From: an uncultured Bacteroidia bacterium
GTDB lineage: Bacteria; Bacteroidota; Bacteroidia; Bacteroidales; UBA932
Reading direction: 5' to 3'
NCBI GenBank assembly: GCA_902767465.1
Contig: CACXHM010000004.1
Location: 1 to 5,703 of the forward strand
Length of the DNA stretch: 5,703 nucleotides
The notes beneath the pieces were generated by a model. That model searched no databases. It saw nothing but the letters and a program-made list of their open reading frames with translations, and was not told the origin of the DNA. Below, piece after piece: positions 1 to 5,703 of this stretch. A program made the translations under genes and the position numbers. Within the stretch, counting starts at the first letter, position 1, and each line of letters starts with the position of its first letter.

Positions 1-453
1 CTCGGAGTCGAGCACGACTGCGCTGATATCTCCTCTCCTTTCACCTTCGGCTGAATAGGGGGCGGTGAAGACTTCCATCCTTCTGGCATCCACCATAGGA
101 ATAATGGTGCGGCATCCTTCTGGGAGAAGGCCGCGGTCGATACCTTGCCATACCAGAACATCCAGTGTGCTGACTGCTATCAGCGGGACTCCTGCACCGA
201 AACAAATTCCTTTTGCTGTAGAAACTCCAACCCTCAGTCCGGTGTAAGATCCCGGTCCTGCACTCACCGCGACTGCATCGAGATCGGTGGCTTTCCATCC
301 GGTCTCATCCAGCATCTCTTTAATGAATACAGCGGTTGCAGATGCATGGATGCGCGGGGTGTTGCCTACGCGGGTGGCAATTATTTTGTCATCTTGTGCG
401 AGCGCAGTGGAGCAAAGAGACGTAGAAGTCTCTATAAGAAGTAGTTTAGGCAT
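1..453 (-). CDS. tsaB: TsaB, t6A37 tRNA modification protein (partial, N-terminal 151 residues)
   Basis: TsaB is the non-catalytic, ASKHA-fold partner of TsaD. With TsaE they transfer threonylcarbamoyl to A37 of ANN-decoding tRNAs in the cytoplasm. The minus-strand frame opens with ATG at 453-451 and stays open to the window edge, so the C-terminal part is missing. The start reads MPKLLLIETSTSLCSTAL, the typical first beta-hairpin of the family. Residues 63-81 (VSAGPGSYTGLRVGVSTAK) are the family signature, and VDARRMEVF at 121-129 matches the usual DAR..EVY segment. The start codon sits inside the end of the upstream CvpA-like gene in an 8-nt overlap (ATGCCTAA), so translation is probably coupled. 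Conserved motifs make the family call secure. TsaD also belongs to this fold, but its metal-binding HxxxH motif is absent here. Confidence 0.94.
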   Translation of the reverse strand, partial: MPKLLLIETSTSLCSTALAQDDKIIATRVGNTPRIHASATAVFIKEMLDETGWKATDLDAVAVSAGPGSYTGLRVGVSTAKGICFGAGVPLIAVSTLDVLVWQGIDRGLLPEGCRTIIPMVDARRMEVFTAPYSAEGERRGDISAVVLDSE

Positions 454-940
454 TGAGAATCAACTCTTTAAGATAGGGGAAGACCTTGAGGGACAAATCT
501 CTCAAACTTGTATAAACTATCGATCCGTTCAATATTTCAGGTTTTACCAGTTCGAACTTGTTGATCAGTGGATCGACAAGGAAAATTACGAGTCCTATGA
601 CAATGGCGGCCTTCAGCAGGGCAAAGACCAGACCGAGCAGACGGTTCATCCACCCGAGCGAAGCAAGGTCGAGTGTTTTTGTGATAAGTTTGCCCACGAG
701 GCTGAGAAGCAGCACGGTGACGATTACCGTAACAGCGAAGGCTACAATGTTCAGAATCTTCGCCTCGGCCTGAATGAAGCCTGAAAGCCATGCCGCAATG
801 AGCATCGAGAACTTGAAAGCAGCCCACACGCCTATGAATATGGAAGCAAGTGAAACCAGTTGCTCTACCAGTCCTTTCCGCACTCCGGTTACCAGTGCCG
901 GAGCGAAACAGACAAGAAGTATTATGTCCAGAGTTTCCAA
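446..940 (-). CDS. CvpA-family inner-membrane protein
   Basis: This is a small polytopic membrane protein of the CvpA family, named for E. coli CvpA (colicin V production); its molecular role is poorly defined. From the TTG start at 940-938 the product is 164 aa, close to the 162 aa of E. coli CvpA. Four hydrophobic segments lie near residues 4-20, 28-50, 62-84 and 100-122. The family features G19-V-R-K-G after helix 1 and NRLLGLVFALLK (99-110) at helix 4 are visible. An in-frame ATG at 1000-998 would add 20 residues, giving 446..1000 and a 7-nt overlap with the start of ileS. I prefer TTG because LDIILLV then falls at the same distance from Met as in other CvpA proteins, and because a good promoter match (976-1005) would place the transcript start downstream of that ATG. 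The stop overlaps the tsaB start. The family call is firm; the start is inferred. Confidence 0.86.
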   Translation of the reverse strand: METLDIILLVCFAPALVTGVRKGLVEQLVSLASIFIGVWAAFKFSMLIAAWLSGFIQAEAKILNIVAFAVTVIVTVLLLSLVGKLITKTLDLASLGWMNRLLGLVFALLKAAIVIGLVIFLVDPLINKFELVKPEILNGSIVYTSLRDLSLKVFPYLKELILNA

Positions 941-949
941 AGAAATGAT

Positions 950-957
950 TATATTTG
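950..957 (+). promoter_or_regulatory. Candidate Bacteroidetes -7 element for the ileS operon
   Basis: TATATTTG fits the Bacteroidetes -7 consensus TAnnTTTG exactly. It would place the transcript start near 963-965, about 30 nt before the ileS ATG. I see no good TTTG or TTG at the expected -33 distance (about 925-931), so this is a one-element match. An AAGGA at 983-987, 6 nt before the ATG, could serve as ribosome binding site. Confidence 0.42.
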
Positions 958-975
958 TGAATTCATTTTGCAGTA

Positions 976-1005
976 CAAAATTAAGGAAAAAATATGACAT
1001 TCAAA
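976..1005 (-). promoter_or_regulatory. Candidate Bacteroidetes promoter for the cvpA-like/tsaB unit
   Basis: On the minus strand TTTG (1005-1002) is followed after 18 nt by TAATTTTG (983-976), matching the Bacteroidetes -33 TTTG and -7 TAnnTTTG elements with a spacer near the usual 19-21 nt. The predicted transcript start is near 970, upstream of the TTG at 940 but downstream of the ATG at 1000. The -33 element lies inside the first codons of ileS, and the -7 element touches the ileS ribosome binding site. Confidence 0.5.
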
Positions 1006-4000
1006 GAATACGGAGGATTGGACCTGGTGGCGACGGGAAACCGTGTGCTGGAGCGCTGGAAAGAACATAAGGCATTCGAACGCAGTCTTGAACTTGCGGA
1101 GGGGGAGCCTGAGTTCATTTTCTTTGAAGGTCCCCCGTCGGCTAACGGAATGCCGGGCATACATCATGTGATGGCACGTTCCATCAAGGACGCCGTGTGC
1201 CGTTACAAGAGCCAGACCGGCTGGAAGGTCCGCCGCCGCGCCGGATGGGATACCCATGGCCTGCCTGTGGAACTGAGCGTTGAAAAAAAACTCGGCATCA
1301 CCAAGGCTGATATCGGTTCCAAGATTACTGTAGAAGAATATAACCGCACCTGCCGTGAGGAGGTGATGAAATATACCGCCGAATGGACCAATATGACGGA
1401 GCGTGTGGGATATTGGGTTGATCTGAACGATCCCTATATTACCTACGACAACCGTTACATCGAGACCCTTTGGTGGCTGCTTAAGAAAATTTACGACAAA
1501 GGACTGCTGTACAAGGGCAAAACCATTCAGCCGTATTCTCCAACCGACGGCACCGGACTCAGCTCCCATGAGTTGAACCAACCCGGATGCTATAAGGATG
1601 TCACCGACACCACGGCTACGGTGCAGTTCGAAGTAATCCGCGACGCTGCTTCCGAAAAGCTTTTTGCCGACGGCCCCGTGTTTTTCCTTGCATGGACCAC
1701 TACGCCCTGGACCCTTCCTTCGAACACCGCGCTCTGCGTAGGCCCGAAGATCGATTATGTGCGCGTGAAATCGGCCAATCCCTATACCGGGGATCCTGCG
1801 GTCTACATAGTTGCGGAAGCGCTTGTGGGCGCATGGTTCGGCGACAAGGTGCCCTACGAGGTCCTGCCTGGCAAATTCAAGGGGACTGAACTCACCGGCA
1901 TCCGTTACAAACAACTGATTCCGTGGTTCAAGCCGGACGGAAAGGCATTTGAGGTCATTCCCGGAGATTATGTATCTACCGAAGAGGGAACAGGCATAGT
2001 GCATATCGCACCCACCTTTGGTGCCGATGATAAGAAGGTTGCCGCCGCTGCCGGAATCGTACCGCTCATGGTGATCGACAAGGATGGTAACCCTCAGGCA
2101 CAGGTGGACCGTCAGGGACGCTTCTATCGTCTTGAGGACCTTGATGCAGACTATGTGGCTTCTTCGGTCGATCCTTCGTATAAGGAGTTCGAAGGCCGGT
2201 ATGTGAAGAATGCCATCGAAAATTTCTTCCGCCAGTTCGAAAAGCTTGAGCCTCTTGGCAAAGATGCTCCTACCCTTGATATTGACATTTGCGTCATGCT
2301 CAAGGCCCAGGGTAAGGCCTTCCGCATTCAGAAGCATGTGCATAGCTATCCTCATAGCTGGCGCACCGACGTTCCCATCCTCTACTATCCTCTGGACTCA
2401 TGGTTCATCCGGACCACTGCCGTAAAGGATGAGATGGTGGCGTTGAACAGGCAGATAAGGTGGAAACCGGAATCTACCGGCACCGGACGCTTTGGCGTGT
2501 GGCTTGAAAATATCCAGGACTGGAATCTCAGCAGGAGCCGTTTCTGGGGGACACCCCTGCCAATCTGGCGCACAGAAGACGGAAAGGAGGAAATTTGCAT
2601 AGGCAGCCTAAAACAGTTCTACGAAGAGATCGAGAAGGCTGTGGCAGCTGGCATCATGCCGTCCAACCCTCTTAAGGATAAGGGCTTCGATCCAGCCGAC
2701 ATGAGTCTGGACAACTACAACCGCATTGACCTTCACAGGCCCTATGTTGACAATATCTTCCTGGTAAGCCCTTCCGGAAAGAAAATGGTTCGCGAGAGTG
2801 ACCTTATCGACGTATGGTTCGACTCCGGCTCCATGCCCTATGCCCAGACCGGACTTCGCGGCAAAGACAGCGCCGATTTCGGCCAGACCGCAGATTTTAT
2901 AGCGGAAGGTGTGGATCAGACCCGCGGCTGGTTCTATACCCTGCATGCCATTCACACAATGGTGAGCGGGACCCCTGCCTTCAAGCGCGTGATATCGAAC
3001 GGACTTGTCCTTGACAAGGACGGCAACAAAATGAGCAAACGTCTCGGCAATGCCGTAGATCCTTTCAAAGAGCTCGATAAATACGGTGCCGATGCTCTCC
3101 GCTGGTATATGCTTACCAATGCCCAGCCTTGGGACAATCTGCGCTTTGATGAGTCGGGAGTGGATGAGGTGCGCCGCAAGTTCTTCGGTACGTTATACAA
3201 CACCTACTCTTTCTTTGCGTTGTATGCGAACGTGGATGGCTGGCAGCCGGAAAACGCTGCCTCGCCCAACCCCTCCGCGACGGGCAAAGGGCCCGTCCGT
3301 GTCCCGCAAGGGGAGCCCGGTACGGGCATTGCCCGTCCGCAGATCAGCGGCAGCGTTTCCGAGATCGACCGCTGGATCATTTCCATGCAGAACAGCCTCA
3401 TCCGCGACGTGCGCGCTGCCTATGAGGACTACGACATTACAACCGCTGGACGCCTCATTCAGACTTTTGTCTGTGACCATCTCTCCAACTGGTACGTTCG
3501 TCTAAACCGCAAACGCTTCTGGGGAGGCGGGCTGACAGATGACAAACGGGCGGCGTACAGCACTCTATACGAGGCTCTTAAGACCGTTGCTCTGCTGTCG
3601 GCACCTATTGCACCATTCTTTATGGATGAACTATGGCTTGACCTGGTTCCGGGTGCAGAGTGCATTCACTTTGAACGCATGCCAGAAGCTGATGAGAGCT
3701 TGATTGATCCGGAACTTGAGGAACGCATGGAACTTGCGCAGAAGGCCACATCTCTGGTGCTTGCCCTTCGTCGCAAAGTGAATATCAAGGTCCGTCAGCC
3801 GCTTGCAAAGATGATTATTCCCGTGATGTCCGACAAGGTGCGTATGCGTCTTGAAAAAGTTAGGGACTTGATCCTTAACGAGGTTAATGTGAAGGATGCG
3901 GAATTCCTTTCCGACACCACAGGCATCATTACCAAAAAGATCAAGCCCAATTTCCGCATACTCGGGAAAAAGTATGGTGCGCAGATGAAGGAGATTTCTG

Positions 4001-4461
4001 CAGCGTTTGCGGCTCTTGACCAAGCCACTATTTCGGCAATACAGGCGGCGGGCGATTATACTCTCCAGCTTCCGTCAGGCCCTGTTTCCCTCGTTGCGGA
4101 AGACTATGAGATCATATCGGAAGACATGCCAGGTTGGCTCGTGGCATCCGAGGGCCCTCTCACCGTTGCTCTCGACACCCGTCTGAACGATAATCTGATA
4201 AAAGAGGGAACTGCACGCGAACTCACCAACCGCATCCAGAATATCCGCAAGGACAGCGGATTTGAAGTTACCGACAGGGTGGATGTGGTAATTGTGGCCT
4301 CCGGAGCCGAATATGAAGAAATAGAATCTTCCCTTAAAGATTATACAGAATATATTGCTTCTCAGACACTTGCTCTGTCGGTCAGTCTTGCCTCCGAAGG
4401 CGAGGGTGCCGAAGTCGAGTGGAATGAGAGTTCGATAAAGATAAATGTTTCACGTAAATAG
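994..4461 (+). CDS. ileS: Isoleucyl-tRNA synthetase (type 2-like, GIHH signature)
   Basis: This cytoplasmic class Ia synthetase activates isoleucine with ATP and charges tRNA-Ile. The 1155-aa product appears full length. The HIGH-box region is PSANGMPGIHHVMAR with GIHH at residues 55-58, so the first and third HIGH residues are exchanged. The CP1 editing domain has TTTPWTLPSN (235-244) and GTGIVHIAPTFGADD (332-346). WGTPLPIW (518-525), DVWFDSGS (606-613) and DQTRGWFY (641-648) complete the Rossmann core, and KMSKR is at 679-683. The anticodon-binding domain begins near 788 (VSEIDRW). The C-terminal zinc-finger cysteines of E. coli IleRS are absent, and LIKEGTARELTNRIQNIRKD (1069-1088) resembles the eukaryote-like type. 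Residues about 755-787 are an unusual GC-rich insertion. The gene leads an operon with the DksA-like gene (8-nt gap) and lspA. AAGGA at 983-987 supports the ATG start. LeuRS and ValRS are excluded by overall motif match. Confidence 0.98.
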   Translation: MTFKEYGGLDLVATGNRVLERWKEHKAFERSLELAEGEPEFIFFEGPPSANGMPGIHHVMARSIKDAVCRYKSQTGWKVRRRAGWDTHGLPVELSVEKKLGITKADIGSKITVEEYNRTCREEVMKYTAEWTNMTERVGYWVDLNDPYITYDNRYIETLWWLLKKIYDKGLLYKGKTIQPYSPTDGTGLSSHELNQPGCYKDVTDTTATVQFEVIRDAASEKLFADGPVFFLAWTTTPWTLPSNTALCVGPKIDYVRVKSANPYTGDPAVYIVAEALVGAWFGDKVPYEVLPGKFKGTELTGIRYKQLIPWFKPDGKAFEVIPGDYVSTEEGTGIVHIAPTFGADDKKVAAAAGIVPLMVIDKDGNPQAQVDRQGRFYRLEDLDADYVASSVDPSYKEFEGRYVKNAIENFFRQFEKLEPLGKDAPTLDIDICVMLKAQGKAFRIQKHVHSYPHSWRTDVPILYYPLDSWFIRTTAVKDEMVALNRQIRWKPESTGTGRFGVWLENIQDWNLSRSRFWGTPLPIWRTEDGKEEICIGSLKQFYEEIEKAVAAGIMPSNPLKDKGFDPADMSLDNYNRIDLHRPYVDNIFLVSPSGKKMVRESDLIDVWFDSGSMPYAQTGLRGKDSADFGQTADFIAEGVDQTRGWFYTLHAIHTMVSGTPAFKRVISNGLVLDKDGNKMSKRLGNAVDPFKELDKYGADALRWYMLTNAQPWDNLRFDESGVDEVRRKFFGTLYNTYSFFALYANVDGWQPENAASPNPSATGKGPVRVPQGEPGTGIARPQISGSVSEIDRWIISMQNSLIRDVRAAYEDYDITTAGRLIQTFVCDHLSNWYVRLNRKRFWGGGLTDDKRAAYSTLYEALKTVALLSAPIAPFFMDELWLDLVPGAECIHFERMPEADESLIDPELEERMELAQKATSLVLALRRKVNIKVRQPLAKMIIPVMSDKVRMRLEKVRDLILNEVNVKDAEFLSDTTGIITKKIKPNFRILGKKYGAQMKEISAAFAALDQATISAIQAAGDYTLQLPSGPVSLVAEDYEIISEDMPGWLVASEGPLTVALDTRLNDNLIKEGTARELTNRIQNIRKDSGFEVTDRVDVVIVASGAEYEEIESSLKDYTEYIASQTLALSVSLASEGEGAEVEWNESSIKINVSRK
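3261..3340. repeat. GC-rich inverted-repeat block inside ileS
   Basis: Sixty of these 80 bases are G or C (75%), against 27 of 60 in the stretch just before (3181-3240). Two inverted repeats are present: GACGGGC (3279-3285) with GCCCGTC (3291-3297), and ACGGGCA (3322-3328) with TGCCCGT (3330-3336). The half-sites also form direct repeats, GCCCGTCCG at 3291-3299 and 3331-3339. A weaker CCC-GCAA-GGG hairpin lies between them. The block is translated in frame as a Gly/Pro/Ser-rich linker (about residues 757-783) between the catalytic core and the anticodon-binding domain. It may be a palindromic element inserted in frame; this origin is inference. Confidence 0.6.
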
Positions 4462-4469
4462 TTCGTCCT

Positions 4470-4871
4470 ATGGAAGACCAGGTTAAAACACGTTATTCCG
4501 ATGAGGAGCTTGCCGAGTTCAAGCAGATCATCGAAGGTATGCTGGACAAAGCCCGTGCGGAGTACAATACTCTCCGCAGCGTGGTCATGCATGGGGGCAA
4601 CAATGACATCGAAGACACTTCTCCCTCGTTCCGTACGGTGGAGGACGATGGTGCCAACCAACTCACCAAGGAAGAGGCGAGCCAGCTTGCCCAGCGCCAG
4701 TACAAGTTTATCAAAAACCTTGAGGCTGCCCTTGTTCGCATTGAAAACAAAACATACGGCATTTGCCGCGTGACAGGTAAACTTATTCCCAAGGAGCGCC
4801 TTCGTCTGGTGCCTCACGCAACACTGACCGTGGAGGCTAAGGAGATGCTCGCCAAACAAGGAAAGAACTGA
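4470..4871 (+). CDS. TraR/DksA-family protein with degenerate zinc finger
   Basis: DksA-like proteins enter the RNA polymerase secondary channel and, often with ppGpp, alter initiation at growth-related promoters. The 133-aa product has an N-terminal helical part (about 10-40), an acidic turn around D46-D49 and E58-D60, a second long helix (65-93) and a DksA-type C-terminal fold starting YGICRVTGKLIPKERLRLVP (96-115). Of the four zinc cysteines in E. coli DksA only C99 remains. The CxxC partner is Thr102, and the second pair is replaced in ATLTVEAK (117-124). Such loss appears common in Bacteroidetes homologues, so the domain probably folds without zinc. The gene starts 8 nt after ileS and ends 4 nt before lspA, so it is co-transcribed with both. 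No Shine-Dalgarno sequence is evident. The family is clear; its regulatory targets cannot be read from the sequence. Confidence 0.92.
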   Translation: MEDQVKTRYSDEELAEFKQIIEGMLDKARAEYNTLRSVVMHGGNNDIEDTSPSFRTVEDDGANQLTKEEASQLAQRQYKFIKNLEAALVRIENKTYGICRVTGKLIPKERLRLVPHATLTVEAKEMLAKQGKN

Positions 4872-4875
4872 TAGT

Positions 4876-5418
4876 ATGAAATTTTCCAGAGGCGTCCGTC
4901 TGCTTTTGCTGGGAATATTGCTCGTGGTTATTGACCAGGTGGTAAAATACCTGGTCAAGACCAATATGCAGCTTGGAGAGCAGATTTATGTGATAGGAAA
5001 CTGGTTCAGGCTCTGCTTCGTGGAGAATGAGGGCATGGCCTTCGGCATGAAATTCGGAGGATCGGTCGGAAAGTTTCTGCTGTCGCTGTTCCGCATTGTG
5101 CTTTTCGGAGCGTTATGCTGGTGGATTTCTTCGCTCGACCGCAAGAAAAATGCTCCAACCGGCGTATTGGTCGGTTTGACTTTGATTACAGCCGGTGCGC
5201 TTGGTAATATTATCGATTGCCTCTTTTATGGCATTATCTGGGGTTATGCTCCGTTCATGTTCGGCAAGGTTGTGGACATGTTCTATTTCCCGCTTATCCA
5301 CAATGCTGCCGGCGACGTGCTTTTCTTCAGCCCGGTATTCAATTTTGCCGATTCCTGCGTCACGGTAGGGGCTTTCTATCTTCTGATCTTTCACTGGAAG
5401 TTTTTCGTTAAAGAATAG
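4876..5418 (+). CDS. lspA: Lipoprotein signal peptidase (signal peptidase II)
   Basis: LspA is an inner-membrane aspartyl protease that removes signal peptides from diacylglyceryl-modified prolipoproteins before the lipobox Cys; globomycin inhibits the family. The 180-aa product has hydrophobic segments near 7-24, 66-83, 96-113 and 160-174. Conserved positions include D20 in VIDQVVKY, N51 in VENEGMAFG, the catalytic D114 in GALGNIID and the second catalytic D159 in FNFADS. The long loop between them (FYGIIWGYAPFMFGKVVDMF, 117-136) is typical of Bacteroidetes homologues. A Cys follows D114 where many bacteria have Arg. The ATG lies 4 nt after the DksA-like stop, with AAGGA at 4858-4862 as a distant possible ribosome binding site. 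The ileS-lspA linkage is widespread in bacteria, here with one gene between. Confidence 0.97.
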   Translation: MKFSRGVRLLLLGILLVVIDQVVKYLVKTNMQLGEQIYVIGNWFRLCFVENEGMAFGMKFGGSVGKFLLSLFRIVLFGALCWWISSLDRKKNAPTGVLVGLTLITAGALGNIIDCLFYGIIWGYAPFMFGKVVDMFYFPLIHNAAGDVLFFSPVFNFADSCVTVGAFYLLIFHWKFFVKE

Positions 5419-5429
5419 CTCTTTATTTG

Positions 5430-5513
5430 AAGGCTGAGGCCTTTGAGCAGACCTGCCACCCCCGGCCAGGGGGAGGGTGCCCTTCATGGAGGGGGTCGTC
5501 TCAGACCGGAGAC
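5430..5513. other. GC-rich hairpin cluster after lspA
   Basis: Three small inverted repeats follow the lspA stop: AAGGC-TGAG-GCCTT (5430-5443); CCCCC-GGCCA-GGGGG (5459-5473), extended by two pairs across one mismatch to 5456-5476; and GTCTC-AGACCG-GAGAC (5498-5513). The middle part holds several G runs. None is followed by a strong T run. The cluster may be an interspersed intergenic repeat or a 3' RNA-stability structure; the sequence alone does not decide. Confidence 0.4.
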
Positions 5514-5516
5514 AAA

Positions 5517-5550
5517 GATGAAGCCGACTAAAAATCTAGCCGGCTTCGTT
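5517..5550. terminator. Probable bidirectional terminator between lspA and the convergent beta-barrel gene
   Basis: GAAGCCGACTA (5520-5530) and TAGCCGGCTTC (5537-5547) form an 11-position stem around a 6-nt loop. The plus-strand RNA has one A-C mismatch; in the minus-strand RNA the same position is a G-U pair, so the hairpin is fully paired there. T-rich but broken tails follow on both sides (GTTATTTC on plus, ATCTTTG on minus). Its location between convergent genes fits a shared terminator. Confidence 0.62.
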
Positions 5551-5560
5551 ATTTCAGACT

Positions 5561-5584
5561 GCAGCACTCAGGCTGCTATATTTT
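5561..5584 (+). terminator. Possible second hairpin terminator
   Basis: GCAGC (5561-5565) pairs with GCTGC (5572-5576) around a 6-nt loop, followed on the plus strand by TATATTTT (5577-5584). It could back up termination of the lspA operon. The stem is only 5 bp, so support is modest. Confidence 0.3.
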
Positions 5585-5703
5585 AGAAGAGGTATGCTAC
5601 GCCAAAGTGGACACCGCTGCATTTGTCGCTGAAGCTGTCGTTTGCATTGCGGTCGAGAAGACCATAGTTGTAGCCGACGCTGACGCGTACAAGGTCCATT
5701 ACA
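5583..5703 (-). CDS. Outer-membrane beta-barrel protein (partial, C-terminal 40 residues)
   Basis: A minus-strand frame enters from the right edge and stops at TAA (5585-5583). Its 40 visible codons include MDLVRVSVGYNYGLLDRN and end CSGVHFGVAYLF. Alternating hydrophobic/polar residues, a polar Asp/Asn/Ser loop between two strands and a terminal Phe are typical of the last hairpin of an outer-membrane beta-barrel, where the final aromatic residue serves as the BAM recognition signal. In Bacteroidetes such ends are common in porin-family and OMP_b-brl-type proteins of unknown cargo. The gene converges on lspA and probably shares its terminator. The exact family cannot be decided from this fragment. 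Confidence 0.68.
   Translation of the reverse strand, partial: VMDLVRVSVGYNYGLLDRNANDSFSDKCSGVHFGVAYLF

Noticed and set aside
145..784. Plus-strand open frames of about 99 and 165 codons (145-444 and 287-784).
   Set aside because: They run antisense to tsaB and the cvpA-like gene, whose family motifs are clear, and their translations show no coherent domain.
941..993. A T-box or amino-acid-responsive leader for ileS.
   Set aside because: The spacer is 53 nt and the predicted leader about 30 nt, far too short for a T-box. No specifier hairpin or terminator is seen.
1987..2031. Phe in place of the usual His in the CP1 editing motif (APTFGADD), which might suggest a lost editing site.
   Set aside because: Phe at this place is normal in the eukaryote-like type of IleRS, and the conserved Asp residues (345-346) are present, so editing is probably intact.
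949..2355. A 468-codon open frame on the minus strand opposite the 5' part of ileS.
   Set aside because: It lies wholly across ileS and the spacer, its translation is rich in His/Cys/Gly without recognisable motifs, and ileS in the opposite frame is unmistakable. It is a codon-bias shadow.
3274..3340. TCCGC at 3274-3278 and 3336-3340 as a target-site duplication flanking the ileS palindromic block.
   Set aside because: Five bases can repeat by chance in such GC-rich sequence, and the implied insertion of 62 bp is not a multiple of three, so simple insertion would break the frame.
5469..5495. G-quadruplex in the G-rich stretch after lspA.
   Set aside because: Only three clean G-tracts of three or more are separated properly, and the longest loop is 13 nt; a hairpin explains the sequence better.

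Overview
The window looks like a core chromosomal segment of a Bacteroidales bacterium, perhaps a gut lineage such as Muribaculaceae or a relative. Four things support this. The isoleucyl-tRNA synthetase is of the Bacteroidetes type, with GIHH and KMSKR signatures. Between ileS and lspA lies a TraR/DksA-like gene with a degenerate zinc finger. The spacer between the divergent genes holds matches to the Bacteroidetes -7 promoter element (TAnnTTTG). The right edge carries the C-terminus of an outer-membrane beta-barrel that ends in Phe. The genus cannot be fixed from this window.

Left part (1-940, minus strand): a CvpA-family membrane protein gene is followed by the 5' part of tsaB, which makes the t6A37 tRNA modification. 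The two genes overlap by 8 nt. tsaB runs off the left edge. Spacer (941-993): a very short divergent control region with one candidate promoter per strand, placed so that the two predicted transcript starts lie within a few bases of each other. This arrangement favours a TTG start at 940-938 for the cvpA-like gene over the ATG at 1000-998.

Centre (994-5418, plus strand): a tight three-gene operon, ileS (1155 aa), a TraR/DksA-family gene (133 aa) and lspA (180 aa), with gaps of 8 and 4 nt. Inside ileS, just before the anticodon-binding domain, lies a block of about 80 bp that is 75% G+C and carries repeated inverted repeats. It encodes a Gly/Pro-rich linker and resembles an in-frame palindromic insertion.

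Right part (5419-5703): a 164-nt convergent spacer with a GC-rich hairpin block and a probable bidirectional terminator, then the last 40 codons of a minus-strand outer-membrane beta-barrel protein.

The genes are mostly housekeeping. tsaB and ileS both act on tRNA-Ile, through modification and charging. The DksA-like protein may link the operon to transcription control, and lspA matures lipoproteins. No mobile element, CRISPR array, defence system or RNA gene was seen. The points most worth a second look are the swapped HIGH motif of IleRS (expected mupirocin resistance), the palindromic insert in ileS and the compact divergent promoter region.
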